Positions 9,918 to 22,152 of a stretch of 64,000 bases of DNA are shown here, in pieces. Both the position numbers and the translations under genes were made by a program. How positions within the stretch are numbered: the stretch's first letter is position 1; every line of letters begins with the position of its first letter. The notes beneath the pieces are model-generated. The model was not told the DNA's origin, did not search any database, and saw only the letters and a program-made list of their open reading frames with translations. The DNA is from a bacterium (GTDB taxonomy: Bacteria > SZUA-79 > Acidulodesulfobacterales > Acidulodesulfobacteraceae), in assembly GCA_021822485.1 (NCBI GenBank), contig JAKAQP010000001.1, forward strand, positions 1 through 64,000, given 5' to 3'.

Positions 9918-11106
9918 TTTTTTATTTGCCGGTAAAGCCTGTGGGCTTAAAAAAAATAAAGATTTAGATTTGGGATTAATGATTTCTAAGTTTCCGCTTA
10001 GAGTCAGCGCCGTTTTTACTAAAAATAAAGTTAAGGCGGCGCCGGTCGTAATATCTAAAAAAAATTCCAAAAATATTATAAAAGCGTTGATAGTGAATTC
10101 CGGAAATGCAAATGCATGCAACGGTGAGCAAGGCATGGAAGACGCTCTGAAGGTAGTTAAATCGCTGGCAAAAGAAGCAGGCATCGATGAAAGTTCGGTT
10201 TTTACGTGTTCTACCGGCGTAATAGGCGAAAGGCTTAACGTTTCTATTATCGAGCAGACAATTCCCGACTTGGTAAATTCTGCCGATAAAGAAAGTTTCG
10301 ATAATTTTACCAAAGCTATTATGACTACAGACACGTTTCCTAAGACGGCCGTTAAAAGTTTTTCTATAGACGGCAGGAAATATCAAATTAAAGGCGCAGC
10401 TAAGGGGTCAGGTATGATTATGCCGGATATGGCTACTATGCTGGCTTTTATATTTACGGACGTTCCTATAAAAAAAGAAACTGCCGATAAAATGTTTAAA
10501 GAATGCGTCGAAGTATCTTTCAATTCTATTACAGTCGACGGAGATACCTCGACTAACGATACTGCTTCGTTTTTTTATCCGGCATCAGACGATCCCGTAA
10601 TTGATTTAACCGGGAACAAAGCTAAATCAAAGCAAAATCAGAATAATTACCAAATAGTAAAAGAAGTTTTATTCGAAGTCTGTTACGAACTTGCAAAAAT
10701 GATTATTATTGACGGAGAAGGGGCAACTAAGTTTATTAAAGTAACGGTAGTCAACGCCCCTACTGAAGCAGGCGCAAAGAAAACCGCGTTAACGGTAGCA
10801 AACTCGCCGCTTTTTAAAACGATGATAACGGGGGAAGATTTAAACTGGGGCAGAATAATGGCGGCGGTCGGAAGAGCCGGAGTTCCTCTCAAAGCCGAAA
10901 GTATAGATATTTACATAAACGGAAAAATTATAGTAGAAAATTCTACGGCTTCTAAAAAATTGAAGAAAGATATAGAGAAAACTGTACTGTCCCCAAAAGA
11001 AATTGATGTTGAAATAGATTTAAAATCCGGAAATAAAAAGCGTTCGGTTTTGACTTGCAATCTTACTCATGGATATATAGATATAAACGCGTCTTACAGA
11101 AGTTAG
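9901..11106 (+). CDS. argJ: Glutamate N-acetyltransferase / amino-acid acetyltransferase ArgJ
   Basis: NSGNANACNGEQGMEDA, KGSGMIMPDMATMLAFIFTD, SFNSITVDGDTSTNDT; start at 9901 or the internal ATG at 9910, overlapping the secA 3' end. Confidence 0.95.
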   Translation: MEKMNNFLFAGKACGLKKNKDLDLGLMISKFPLRVSAVFTKNKVKAAPVVISKKNSKNIIKALIVNSGNANACNGEQGMEDALKVVKSLAKEAGIDESSVFTCSTGVIGERLNVSIIEQTIPDLVNSADKESFDNFTKAIMTTDTFPKTAVKSFSIDGRKYQIKGAAKGSGMIMPDMATMLAFIFTDVPIKKETADKMFKECVEVSFNSITVDGDTSTNDTASFFYPASDDPVIDLTGNKAKSKQNQNNYQIVKEVLFEVCYELAKMIIIDGEGATKFIKVTVVNAPTEAGAKKTALTVANSPLFKTMITGEDLNWGRIMAAVGRAGVPLKAESIDIYINGKIIVENSTASKKLKKDIEKTVLSPKEIDVEIDLKSGNKKRSVLTCNLTHGYIDINASYRS

Positions 11107-11118
11107 CGGGTTTATCTC

Positions 11119-11820
11119 ATGAAAATTCCCGTATTATACTACCATAAAATAGACTATCCAAAAAAAGACGCCGTATTTAAAGGTTTATACGTAACGCCGA
11201 GGCAGTTTAAAAGGCAGTTGGCACTCCTTAAATTTTTAGGCTATGAAACTATAAATCCAAAAGAAATCCTATCTTTTATAAAAGGGCATAAACTTTCCGT
11301 AAAAAAACCGATTCTTATAACTTTCGACGACGGATACGAAAATAATTATCTTAACGCTTATCCGATATTAAAATCCGCCGGTTTTACTTCAATGATATTT
11401 ATAAGCAGCGGCTTTATAGGAAAAAAAAACGCAGTTTCCGACGAAAGAGAAAGAGTTAAGGAAAATTTTTTAAATAAAAATGAAATAAAAGAAATGTTTA
11501 AGAACGGTTTTTTTATTGGTTCGCACGGCATAAACCATTTTTATTTAGACAGGCTCGAAGAAGGCGTTATGATAGGCGAACTTATAGCTTCTAAGGCATA
11601 TCTGGAAAATATTACAGGCTTTGCGGTGGAATTTTTCTCCTATCCTTTCGGCGCTTATAACGCGAACGTCATGAGAGCCGTTAAAAATGCCGGTTATACG
11701 GCCGCTTTTACCACCGTTAACGGCAAAATAGAAGTTGGGGACAACTCGTTTGAACTAAAACGCATCTCCATTAACGGATATAACAACATCTTTAATTTTA
11801 TATTTAAAATATTGTTATAG
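11119..11820 (+). CDS. Polysaccharide deacetylase family protein
   Basis: ITFDDGYENNYLNAYPILKSAG, GSHGINHFYLDRL, FFSYPFGAYN (NodB homology domain). Confidence 0.9.
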   Translation: MKIPVLYYHKIDYPKKDAVFKGLYVTPRQFKRQLALLKFLGYETINPKEILSFIKGHKLSVKKPILITFDDGYENNYLNAYPILKSAGFTSMIFISSGFIGKKNAVSDERERVKENFLNKNEIKEMFKNGFFIGSHGINHFYLDRLEEGVMIGELIASKAYLENITGFAVEFFSYPFGAYNANVMRAVKNAGYTAAFTTVNGKIEVGDNSFELKRISINGYNNIFNFIFKILL

Positions 11821-11909
11821 CGGTCAAAAATTTCTTCTTGCAAAAAAAGCCTAAACATGATAAAAGAATATGTTGATTTAAAATTAATTTAACTTTAACC
11901 AAAATCGTA

Positions 11910-11971
11910 TCCGGTTATTAATTTGCGCTTGAAGCGTTTTACGTAACCGGAGAGAAAAAAGCGCAAAAGGA
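11910..11971 (+). promoter_or_regulatory. Putative structured rpsB leader (pseudoknot-capable)
   Basis: TCCGGTTA(11910-11917)/TAACCGGA(11944-11951) stem; loop segment TTTGCGCTT(11922-11930) complementary to AAGCGCAAA(11959-11967) abutting the rpsB SD. Confidence 0.6.
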
Positions 11972-11979
11972 GACTGAAA

Positions 11980-12798
11980 ATGCCGTTCAATTTATCGATT
12001 AAGCAGTTGTTGGAAGCCGGTGTCCATTTCGGACACCAGACGAAAAGATGGAATCCCAAGATGAAGCCTTATATTTACGGGGCAAGAAACGGAGTTCATA
12101 TAATTGACCTCCAAAAAGCCCTGCCGTATATTGCCGCAGCTTACGAAAAACTTTATGATATCGCAAAAGAAGGCGGAACTATTCTTATAGTCGGGACTAA
12201 AAAACAGGCAAATCCTATCGTCGTAGAAGAAGCCAAAAGATGCGGTATGCCGTATGTAAACGAAAGATGGCTCGGCGGTATGCTTACCAACTTTGCCACT
12301 ATAAAACTTTCCATACAAAGATTGAAAGAACTTGAATCCCTAAAAGAATCGGAAGAATTTTCCAGGTTTACAAAAAAAGAAATGGCTAAAATGGAAAAAG
12401 AAATAGTAAAACTTCAGAAAGTTCTTAACGGTCTCAGGGATATGCATAAAATACCGGATGCCGTTTTTATAGTCGATTTACATCATGAAATTATAGCGGC
12501 AAAAGAAGCAAAAAGGCTTGAAATACCGGTCATAGGAATTGCAGATACCAATGCAGATCCTGAATTGGTAGATTGGATGATACCTGGAAACGATGATGCT
12601 ATCAGGGCAATAAAGCTTATTCTTAATTCTATGTCGGAAGCTATTATCGAAGGCAGAAAAGTTTATGAAGAAAGAACCGGAAGAGGGAAAAGCCAGCCTT
12701 TGCCCGAAGGAGTTATAACCGAAGAAACTTTCGCCGCAGTTGTTTTGCCGCAGGCTGAAAATGCCGAATCGGCTGCGGAAGAAGATATTTCTATATAA
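11980..12798 (+). CDS. rpsB: 30S ribosomal protein S2
   Basis: [35 protein letters not shown]. Confidence 0.98.
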   Translation: MPFNLSIKQLLEAGVHFGHQTKRWNPKMKPYIYGARNGVHIIDLQKALPYIAAAYEKLYDIAKEGGTILIVGTKKQANPIVVEEAKRCGMPYVNERWLGGMLTNFATIKLSIQRLKELESLKESEEFSRFTKKEMAKMEKEIVKLQKVLNGLRDMHKIPDAVFIVDLHHEIIAAKEAKRLEIPVIGIADTNADPELVDWMIPGNDDAIRAIKLILNSMSEAIIEGRKVYEERTGRGKSQPLPEGVITEETFAAVVLPQAENAESAAEEDISI

Positions 12799-12896
12799 AA
12801 TTTAAATAAAAGCTTAATATTAAGCGGAATAATTAATTAATAAGTCAAAATCATATTATTAATATATATTATTATATATCATGGAGGAAAAAATAA

Positions 12897-13502
12897 TTGG
12901 ATAATACACAGAATATAAGCGCCGAACTTGTTAAAAATCTGCGGCAGATGACCGGAGCAGGCTTCGTAGATTGTAAAAACGTCCTTGTAGAAACCGGAGG
13001 AGACCTTGAAAAGGCCGTAGAAGTGTTAAGAAAGAAAGGTCTTGCGAAAGCCCAGAAAAAAGCAGGCAGAGAAGCTAAAGAAGGTTTGATATATTCTTAT
13101 ATACATGCGGGCGGAAGAATAGGCGTTCTTTTAGAAATAAACTGCGAAACCGATTTTGTGGCAAGAACAAACGAATTTCAGGAACTTACCAAAAATATCG
13201 CTATGCATATTGCGGCTTCAAACCCTCTTTATATAAAAAGAGATGCAGTTCAGCCCGAAGTTATAGCTAAGGAAAAAGAGATATATAGAGAGCAGCTTGC
13301 TAATATGGATAAACCTCAGGCGGTAAAAGAAAAAATAATAGAAGGCAAACTTGAAAAATACTATCAGGAAGTTTGCCTGTTAGAGCAGGCTTTTATAAAA
13401 GATCCGTCTAAAAATATAGCCGCTATTATAAACAACGAAATAGCTAAATTAGGAGAAAATATCATTTTAAAAAGATTTGTTCGTTATCAGCTTGGTGAAT
13501 AA
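12897..13502 (+). CDS. tsf: Elongation factor Ts
   Basis: [40 protein letters not shown] start with GGAGG RBS. Confidence 0.97.
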   Translation: MDNTQNISAELVKNLRQMTGAGFVDCKNVLVETGGDLEKAVEVLRKKGLAKAQKKAGREAKEGLIYSYIHAGGRIGVLLEINCETDFVARTNEFQELTKNIAMHIAASNPLYIKRDAVQPEVIAKEKEIYREQLANMDKPQAVKEKIIEGKLEKYYQEVCLLEQAFIKDPSKNIAAIINNEIAKLGENIILKRFVRYQLGE

Positions 13503-14230
13503 TGGGTCTTAATTACAAAAGGATACTTTTAAAAGTCAGCGGCGAAGCGCTTGCCGGCGAAAGCAAGTGCGGGATAGATCCCGAGATAATCAATTTCGTC
13601 TCTCAGGAAATAAAATCCGTCGTTTCAGAAGGCGCAGAGATTGCCGTAGTTATAGGCGGCGGCAATATTTTCAGGGGATTCGGAAGTTCCTCTAAAGATT
13701 TAGGGATAGAACGGACGCAAGGCGATTATATGGGCATGCTTGCAACGGTCATAAACGCTTTAGCCCTTCAGGCGAGCCTTGAAGATAATGGCGTAATTTC
13801 CAGAGTTCAGACGGCTATCGCTATGCAGCAGGTTGCAGAACCATATATTCGCCGAAGGGCATTGCGCCATTTAGAAAAAAAAAGAGTGGTTATTTTTGCG
13901 GCTGGAACCGGCAATCCCTACTTTACTACCGATACAGCGGCATCGTTAAGGGCAATGGAAATTCACGCCGACGTTATCTTAAAAGCTACAAAAATAGACG
14001 GCGTATATACGGAAGATCCTATGGTAAATAAACAGGCCGTTAAATTCGACAGCCTTACATATATAGATGTCTTGAATAAAAATTTAAAAGTTATGGATTC
14101 TACTTCTATATCGTTGTGCATGGATAACGGGCTGCCTATAGTAGTTTTTAATTTACTCGGCAAAGGAAATCTTTTAAAAATCGTTAAAGGAGAATCCATA
14201 GGAACCGTAATATCAAAGGCAAATATTTAA
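13502..14230 (+). CDS. pyrH: UMP kinase
   Basis: [40 protein letters not shown]. Confidence 0.97.
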   Translation: MGLNYKRILLKVSGEALAGESKCGIDPEIINFVSQEIKSVVSEGAEIAVVIGGGNIFRGFGSSSKDLGIERTQGDYMGMLATVINALALQASLEDNGVISRVQTAIAMQQVAEPYIRRRALRHLEKKRVVIFAAGTGNPYFTTDTAASLRAMEIHADVILKATKIDGVYTEDPMVNKQAVKFDSLTYIDVLNKNLKVMDSTSISLCMDNGLPIVVFNLLGKGNLLKIVKGESIGTVISKANI

Positions 14231-14246
14231 TTTAGGAGCTTACGCT

Positions 14247-14807
14247 ATGGACGAGACTACATTTGTCAATGAAATAAAAGCAAAGATGGGTCATGCTATA
14301 GATGCTTACAAAGGGGAACTTGCAAAAATCAGGACAGGAAGGGCTTCTACAGGATTAATAGAATCGGTCAACGTCGAATACTATGGCTCTATTTCACCTA
14401 TTATAAGGCTTGCTTCTATATCTATTCCGGATAGCAGAACTATTAATATAAACCCGTGGGATGCAGGTTCTCTTCCCGCTATTGAAAAAGCTATACAAAA
14501 ATACGACCCCTCTTTAAATCCGTCTAACGACGGGAAAAGTATAAATATAAAAATACCGGCCTTAACTCAAGAAAGGCGCAAAGAAATAACAAAGCAGGTC
14601 GGCAAACTATCCGAATCCATAAAGCAGGAAATAAGAAATTTCAGGAGATTATCAAACGAAAAGATAAAATCTTCCGAAAAATCTAAGGAAATATCTGAAG
14701 ACCAGTCTTTTAAAATTCAAAAAAAAGTGCAGGATTTGACGGATAATTTTATTAAAGAAATAGAAGAAATTACAAAGCGTAAAGAAAAAGAAATATCAGA
14801 GGTATGA
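14247..14807 (+). CDS. frr: Ribosome recycling factor
   Basis: KIRTGRASTGLIESVNVEYYGS, PALTQERRKEITKQV. Confidence 0.97.
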   Translation: MDETTFVNEIKAKMGHAIDAYKGELAKIRTGRASTGLIESVNVEYYGSISPIIRLASISIPDSRTININPWDAGSLPAIEKAIQKYDPSLNPSNDGKSINIKIPALTQERRKEITKQVGKLSESIKQEIRNFRRLSNEKIKSSEKSKEISEDQSFKIQKKVQDLTDNFIKEIEEITKRKEKEISEV

Positions 14808-15511
14808 TTTTTAAAAATCTTCCCGGACATATTGCAATTATTATGGATGGAAACGGCAGATGGGCGCAGAAAAAAAATTTAGACAGAATATACGGACATC
14901 TTGAAGGAATAAAGTCTTTAAAATCCGTGGTAAAAGGCGTAATAGACTATAAAATCAAATATCTTACGGCTTATGCTTTTTCGTCGGAAAACTGGCAGAG
15001 ACCGGAAGAAGAAGTAGATTATTTGATGGAGCTTCTTGATCAATATATCGAAATAGAACTTCCTTATCTTATAAAAAATGAAATCAGGCTTAATTTTATC
15101 GGAAATTTAGAAAAACTGCCGGAAAAATCGAAAACGGCGGTGTCAAGGGCTATAGATAAAACAAAAAACGGTTCGAAACTGACTTTAACGCTTGCGATAA
15201 GTTACGGCTCCAAGGAAGAAATATTAAATGCGGTTATAAAAATAGCCGAAGACGTTAAAAAAAAATCAATCGAGTTATCCGATATAAACGGCAAACTTTT
15301 TTCAAATTATCTTTATACGGCAGGAATTCCCGACCCCGACTTTATAATCAGGACGAGCGGAGAAGAAAGGCTGTCTAATTTTTTGCTTTACCAGGCTGCA
15401 TATGCGGAACTTTATTTTACTAAAACTTTATGGCCCGATTTTAGAAAGAAAAATTTAATAACTGCATTAAAAAATTACGAAAAAAGGTCAAGGCGATTTG
15501 GAAAAACCTAA
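14804..15511 (+). CDS. uppS: Isoprenyl (undecaprenyl) diphosphate synthase
   Basis: HIAIIMDGNGRWAQKK, AYAFSSENWQRP, DFIIRTSGEERLSNFLLYQAAYAELYF. Confidence 0.97.
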   Translation: MIFKNLPGHIAIIMDGNGRWAQKKNLDRIYGHLEGIKSLKSVVKGVIDYKIKYLTAYAFSSENWQRPEEEVDYLMELLDQYIEIELPYLIKNEIRLNFIGNLEKLPEKSKTAVSRAIDKTKNGSKLTLTLAISYGSKEEILNAVIKIAEDVKKKSIELSDINGKLFSNYLYTAGIPDPDFIIRTSGEERLSNFLLYQAAYAELYFTKTLWPDFRKKNLITALKNYEKRSRRFGKT

Positions 15512-16310
15512 TTTCGACCCTAAAAGATTTATATTCGGCATTATATTCGGCGTAATTATAATTTTATCTATATTTCTGCTTAATATATATGAATTTTTTA
15601 TAGTTTCCGCCGTTATGACGGCGCTTTCCGTATACGAAATATACTCCATTTTTGATTTGTCGGAATATAGATATTTTATATTTCCGGAATTACTTGCGAT
15701 TTTAATTTCATTCTCTTTTGCTTTTTTAAAAAACGGCGCTTTTATATTTATTTTATTTTTTTCGGTCTTTTTAATTTTTTTTAAAAACGTACTTTCGTTT
15801 AAGAACTATTTTGGGAAAACATTATTTATAGACCTGTTTTCTATAATTTATACAGGCTTTCTTATATCTTTTCTCGTTAAAATTTTTGAAATTTCCGGCG
15901 GAAGACTTCTTATTTTGCTTTTATTTATACTCGTTTGGGCATCAGATATTTTTGCTTATTATGGAGGAAGGCATTTCGGCAGGCATAAGCTCATCGTATC
16001 TTTAAGCCCCAAAAAGACTGCAGAGGGAGCCGTGATAGGTTTTTTAGCCGCCGTTCTTACTGCTCTTATATTTAGAATATTTATAAACGAATATAAAGAA
16101 TTTACCACTATTTCATTTATGATTTTGTCTTCCGTTGCTATTATAGCCGGAATGTTTGGAGATTTAACGGAATCTTTAATTAAAAGGATGGGCGGAAAAA
16201 AGGATTCGGGAAATTTAATTCCAGGTCACGGCGGTATTTTAGACAGAATAGACAGTTTGATACTTGCCGCCCCTTTTTTTTATTATATTTCGGTTTATTG
16301 CTTAAAATAA
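15498..16310 (+). CDS. cdsA: Phosphatidate cytidylyltransferase
   Basis: Multi-TM; C-terminal GDLTESLIKRMGGKKDSGNLIPGHGGILDRIDSL signature. Confidence 0.95.
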   Translation: MEKPNFDPKRFIFGIIFGVIIILSIFLLNIYEFFIVSAVMTALSVYEIYSIFDLSEYRYFIFPELLAILISFSFAFLKNGAFIFILFFSVFLIFFKNVLSFKNYFGKTLFIDLFSIIYTGFLISFLVKIFEISGGRLLILLLFILVWASDIFAYYGGRHFGRHKLIVSLSPKKTAEGAVIGFLAAVLTALIFRIFINEYKEFTTISFMILSSVAIIAGMFGDLTESLIKRMGGKKDSGNLIPGHGGILDRIDSLILAAPFFYYISVYCLK

Positions 16311-16353
16311 AAAATAATTTCCTCAAATTAAATAAATATATATTATATATATT

Positions 16354-17517
16354 ATGCGAAATATATTTCTTGCCGGTTCTACCGGTTCTATAGGCAGAAA
16401 TGCCGTAAACGTAGCCGTCTCATATCCGGATTTTCTTGCTGTCAAAGGCATTGCGGCGGGGCATTTTACTCAGGAGTTAAAAGAGCAGATTGAAAAACTC
16501 AAACCTTTATACTGCGTTCTTTCTTCAAAAACAGAATACGACAAGGCCAAAGACGCTTTAAAAAACATAAAAGGCGTTAAGACGAAATTAATTTTCGGCG
16601 AGGAAGGACTGCATGAAGCGGTTTCCGACGGCGTATTCGATGTGGTATTGAACGCTATTAGCGGTTCGGCAGGACTAATGCTTTCTTATCATAGCCTTGC
16701 GGCAGGCAAAGACCTTGCGCTTGCCAACAAAGAATCCATGGTTATGGCTGGAGATATTCTAAACAAAACGGCAAAAAAGCATAAAGCTAAGATAATTCCC
16801 GTAGATTCGGAACATTCGGCTTTGTTTCAGTGTCTTAAAGGCGGAGTTAAACAGGACGTTAAAAAATTAATCCTGACCGCATCCGGCGGACCCTTTTATC
16901 ATAAAGACAAAGACTATTTCAAGAATATAACCGTCGATATGGCATTAAACCATCCTAAATGGAAGATGGGAAAGAAAATTACCGTAGATTCTTCCACGCT
17001 TGCCAATAAAGGGCTTGAAGTAATAGAAGCCTCATTTTTATTTGATATAAAAGAAGATAGAATAGATGTCGTAATACATCCGCAAGCCGTGGTCCATTCA
17101 ATGGTTGAGTTCGTCGACGGAACGATAATTGCCCAGATGGGAGATGCCGATATGAAAGGCCCGATAGGCTATGCCATGTCTTATCCCCGCCGGTTCTATA
17201 ATCTTATGAAACCGATAGATTTGACCGAAATTGTAAAACTGGAGTTTTTTGCGCCGGACGACGAGAAGTTCCCGTTTTTAAATATCGCAAGACGCTCTTT
17301 GAGGGAAGGCAAGAGCATGCCGACGGTTTTTTGCGAAGCCAACGAGATTTTTGTTCATTCTTTTTTAAACCGAAAAATATCTTTTAATAAAATCGCCCAG
17401 AACGTTTTATCGGTAATGCAAAAGCATAAACCGTTCGAATTAAAAACAATAGAAGACGTCATAGAAGCAAAAAAGCAGGCAGAATCTCTTTCAAAAAAGC
17501 TAATTTCCGACAATTAG
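16354..17517 (+). CDS. dxr: 1-deoxy-D-xylulose 5-phosphate reductoisomerase
   Basis: LAGSTGSIGRNAVNV, LANKESMVMAGD, PVDSEHSALFQCL. Confidence 0.97.
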   Translation: MRNIFLAGSTGSIGRNAVNVAVSYPDFLAVKGIAAGHFTQELKEQIEKLKPLYCVLSSKTEYDKAKDALKNIKGVKTKLIFGEEGLHEAVSDGVFDVVLNAISGSAGLMLSYHSLAAGKDLALANKESMVMAGDILNKTAKKHKAKIIPVDSEHSALFQCLKGGVKQDVKKLILTASGGPFYHKDKDYFKNITVDMALNHPKWKMGKKITVDSSTLANKGLEVIEASFLFDIKEDRIDVVIHPQAVVHSMVEFVDGTIIAQMGDADMKGPIGYAMSYPRRFYNLMKPIDLTEIVKLEFFAPDDEKFPFLNIARRSLREGKSMPTVFCEANEIFVHSFLNRKISFNKIAQNVLSVMQKHKPFELKTIEDVIEAKKQAESLSKKLISDN

Positions 17518-17652
17518 TGCGACGGGGACAGACGGGAACATATGCAAAAAAAATCCCGACTTTTCTACAAAATTGTTATATAATATACAATTAAACGAAC
17601 AAAACGAAAAATACCTATAAAAAAAATTAAACATGAACTGGCTGGAGGATTT

Positions 17653-18165
17653 ATGATAATAGAATCTTATCTCGGTAAATATCCTAAGATAGACGAAACG
17701 GCGTATATATCGCAAAACGTCGTAATCGTCGGTGACGTCGAAATTGGAAAAGGATGCAGCGTTTGGTACGGCGCCGTTATCAGGGGCGACGTACACTATA
17801 TTAAAATAGGCGAAAATACAAATGTTCAGGACAACAGCGTTCTTCACGTTCAGCACGATACCGGACCTTTGGTAATAGGCAGAGGCGTTACGATAGGACA
17901 TAACGTCAATCTTCACGGGTGCGAGATAGGCGATAACTGTCTTATAGGGATAGGCGCCATAGTTTTAACCGGAGCAAAAATCGGCAGAAACTGTATAATT
18001 GCCGCCGGCGCTTTAGTTAAAGAAAATGCAGTTATACCCGAAGGTTCTTTGGTAGCCGGACTTCCCGGGGTCATCAAAAAAAATCTTAGCGAAAAAGATA
18101 TAAATTCAATAAGGGAGTCTGCGAATAATTACGTTAAATATGTTAAAAATTACAGAGGAGAATAG
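17653..18165 (+). CDS. Gamma carbonic anhydrase-like hexapeptide-repeat protein
   Basis: Left-handed beta-helix repeats; GAVIRGDVHYIKIGENTNVQDNSVLHV, IGHNVNLHGCEIGDNCLIGIGA. Confidence 0.93.
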   Translation: MIIESYLGKYPKIDETAYISQNVVIVGDVEIGKGCSVWYGAVIRGDVHYIKIGENTNVQDNSVLHVQHDTGPLVIGRGVTIGHNVNLHGCEIGDNCLIGIGAIVLTGAKIGRNCIIAAGALVKENAVIPEGSLVAGLPGVIKKNLSEKDINSIRESANNYVKYVKNYRGE

Positions 18166-19108
18166 ATTGGTTTTAAACTCCGCCGATAATAAATTTAAAG
18201 CATCTATAGATATCGGGACAAATACTATAAGGTGCCTTATAACCGGTCAAGAAAATAATTTTTTAAGTCCCGATTACGTGGATATGAAAATTATCAGGCT
18301 GGGCGAAAATTTCAAAAAAGAAGGAATAATAACCCAAAATTCAATAAACAGGCTCAAAAAAGCTTTGAAAGTTTATTCAGAAAAAATTAGAAATTTCGGC
18401 ATAAAGCCGGAGAATGTAGTTATAACCGGCACAAGCGTGTTGAGGGATGCTCCTAATGCTAAAGACGTAAAAAATATAATTTTTAACGAATTCGGACTCA
18501 ATCTTGAAATTATAAGCGGAGAAAAAGAGGCTTTAATAACTTTAAAAGGAATTTCTAAATGTTTTAACGGTATTAACGAATTTTATTCAATAGACATAGG
18601 AGGCGGTTCTACGGAATACGTCTGCGTTAAAAACGGAGCGCCTTTATGGAAATACAGCCTGAATATGGGCGTAGTACATCTTACGGAAGAAGTTGTTAAA
18701 ACCGACCCGGTGTCCGAAGAAAATTTAAAGGAATTGGAAAGCCGCATAGAACAAAAATTAAACCCGCTAAAAGCCGAAATAATTGAAAGCGGTTTTGTTT
18801 TCAAGCCTATGACTCTTTTCGGGACTGCCGGAACAGCGACTACTCTTGCGATGGTAGATTTAAATATGAAGAGCTACCAAAGGCTTAAAGTACACGGATA
18901 TTTCGTGAGCAGGGAAAAAACCGCCGGAATTTACAGAAAATTTGCTTCCGCAAAAATATCCGACAGGTTGAAAATTGACGGCGTAGAAACAGGAAGGGAA
19001 GACCTTGTTCTCGCCGGAGCGGCCATAATGTTAAAGAGCATAGATTTTTTTGAGGTTTCCGGTTTTACCGTTTCGGAATGCGGACTGTTGGAAGGACTTA
19101 TAAGTTAA
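18140..19108 (+). CDS. Ppx/GppA phosphatase family protein
   Basis: ASIDIGTNTIRCLI, FYSIDIGGGSTEYV, TLFGTAGTATTLAM. Confidence 0.92.
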   Translation: MLKITEENRLVLNSADNKFKASIDIGTNTIRCLITGQENNFLSPDYVDMKIIRLGENFKKEGIITQNSINRLKKALKVYSEKIRNFGIKPENVVITGTSVLRDAPNAKDVKNIIFNEFGLNLEIISGEKEALITLKGISKCFNGINEFYSIDIGGGSTEYVCVKNGAPLWKYSLNMGVVHLTEEVVKTDPVSEENLKELESRIEQKLNPLKAEIIESGFVFKPMTLFGTAGTATTLAMVDLNMKSYQRLKVHGYFVSREKTAGIYRKFASAKISDRLKIDGVETGREDLVLAGAAIMLKSIDFFEVSGFTVSECGLLEGLIS

Positions 19109-19115
19109 ACAATAA

Positions 19116-20588
<1,473 letters not shown>

Positions 20589-20591
20589 TCG

Positions 20592-22133
20592 ATGGGAATA
20601 AATTCTAAAATACTTATTATAGATTTCGGTTCGCAATATACCCAGCTTATTGCAAGGAAAATCAGGGAAAGCAAGGTTTATTGCGAGATATATCCCTATA
20701 ATTCTCCGTTAAGCAAAATTAAACAATACAATGCAAATGCAATTATACTTTCAGGCGGGCCGTCTTCGGTTTACGATAAAAATGCTCCCATAATTTCTAA
20801 GGATTTATTTAAATTAAACGTTCCTTTCTTAGGCATATGTTACGGCATGCAGATTATGGCGCATCTACTAGGCGGAGAGGTCAAACCGGCTAAAAACAGG
20901 GAATACGGCCATTCTAAACTTGAAATACTTCGTAAGAGCAGCCTTTTAAAAGGGTGCGGCAAATCCAGTTTGGTATGGATGAGCCACGGCGACGTCATAG
21001 TGAAAATTCCGACAGGTTTTAAAATAACGGCGCAGACGGAAACCTGCGATACCGCGGCATTTGAATATCCGGAAAAAAAATTTTACGGACTGCAGTTTCA
21101 TCCCGAAGTGGTTCACACCGAATGCGGGACTGATATATTAAATAATTTTTTGTTTAAAATATCAGGCGTTAAAGGCGACTGGGAACTGGAAGATTTTATA
21201 TCCGACAAAGTAGGAGAAATCAGGAAAAAAACCGGCGGGGCAAAAGCTATATGCGCTCTTTCGGGAGGAGTCGATTCTACGGTAGCGGCGGTTATTACCG
21301 ACAGGGCTATAGGCGGCAACCTTAAATGCATATTCGTCGACAACGGACTTTTAAGAGAATCGGAAGCTAAATCTGTTATGAAGTATTATAAGGAAAATCT
21401 TAGCCTTAACGTAAAATCAGTCAACGCTTCTGCTTTATTCTTAAAGGAACTTAAAGGGGTGACCGATCCTGAAAGAAAACGTAAAATTATCGGCAGGCTT
21501 TTTATAAAAATATTCGAAAAAGAAGCTAAAAAGATTAAAGGCGTGAATTTTTTGGTGCAGGGAACGCTTTATCCGGACGTAATAGAATCCGTTAAAGTTT
21601 TCGGCGCCTCAAGCGTAATAAAAAGCCATCACAACGTCGGAGGTCTTCCAAAAAAATTAAATCTAAAATTAATAGAACCCTTAAGGGAATTATTTAAAGA
21701 CGAGGTCCGCGTTATAGGAAAAAAATTAGGAATTCCGGAAGAAATAATAAACAGGCAGCCGTTTCCCGGTCCAGGATTAGCAATAAGAATAATAGGGGCG
21801 GTGGACAAAAAAAATCTCGATATTTTAAGGAAAGCCGATGCTATAGTTACTCAGGAAATAAAAGCGGCGGGATTATACGATAAAATATGGCAGTCTTTTC
21901 CGGTGCTAGTGCCGGTAAAAACCGTAGGCGTAATGGGCGATAAAAGGAGTTATGAATCGGTAGTGGCTATTCGCGCGGTAACTTCTGCGGACGGAATGAC
22001 CGCCGATTTTGCAAAATTAGATTACGATATATTAAGAGCGTGTTCTTCAAGGATAATTTCGGAAATTAAAGGGGTTAACAGGGTGGTTTACGATATTACT
22101 TCAAAACCGCCTTCGACTATAGAATGGGAATAA
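20592..22133 (+). CDS. guaA: GMP synthase (glutamine-hydrolysing)
   Basis: [42 protein letters not shown]. Confidence 0.98.
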   Translation: MGINSKILIIDFGSQYTQLIARKIRESKVYCEIYPYNSPLSKIKQYNANAIILSGGPSSVYDKNAPIISKDLFKLNVPFLGICYGMQIMAHLLGGEVKPAKNREYGHSKLEILRKSSLLKGCGKSSLVWMSHGDVIVKIPTGFKITAQTETCDTAAFEYPEKKFYGLQFHPEVVHTECGTDILNNFLFKISGVKGDWELEDFISDKVGEIRKKTGGAKAICALSGGVDSTVAAVITDRAIGGNLKCIFVDNGLLRESEAKSVMKYYKENLSLNVKSVNASALFLKELKGVTDPERKRKIIGRLFIKIFEKEAKKIKGVNFLVQGTLYPDVIESVKVFGASSVIKSHHNVGGLPKKLNLKLIEPLRELFKDEVRVIGKKLGIPEEIINRQPFPGPGLAIRIIGAVDKKNLDILRKADAIVTQEIKAAGLYDKIWQSFPVLVPVKTVGVMGDKRSYESVVAIRAVTSADGMTADFAKLDYDILRACSSRIISEIKGVNRVVYDITSKPPSTIEWE

Positions 22134-22152
22134 AAAACGGAGTAAATTTATA

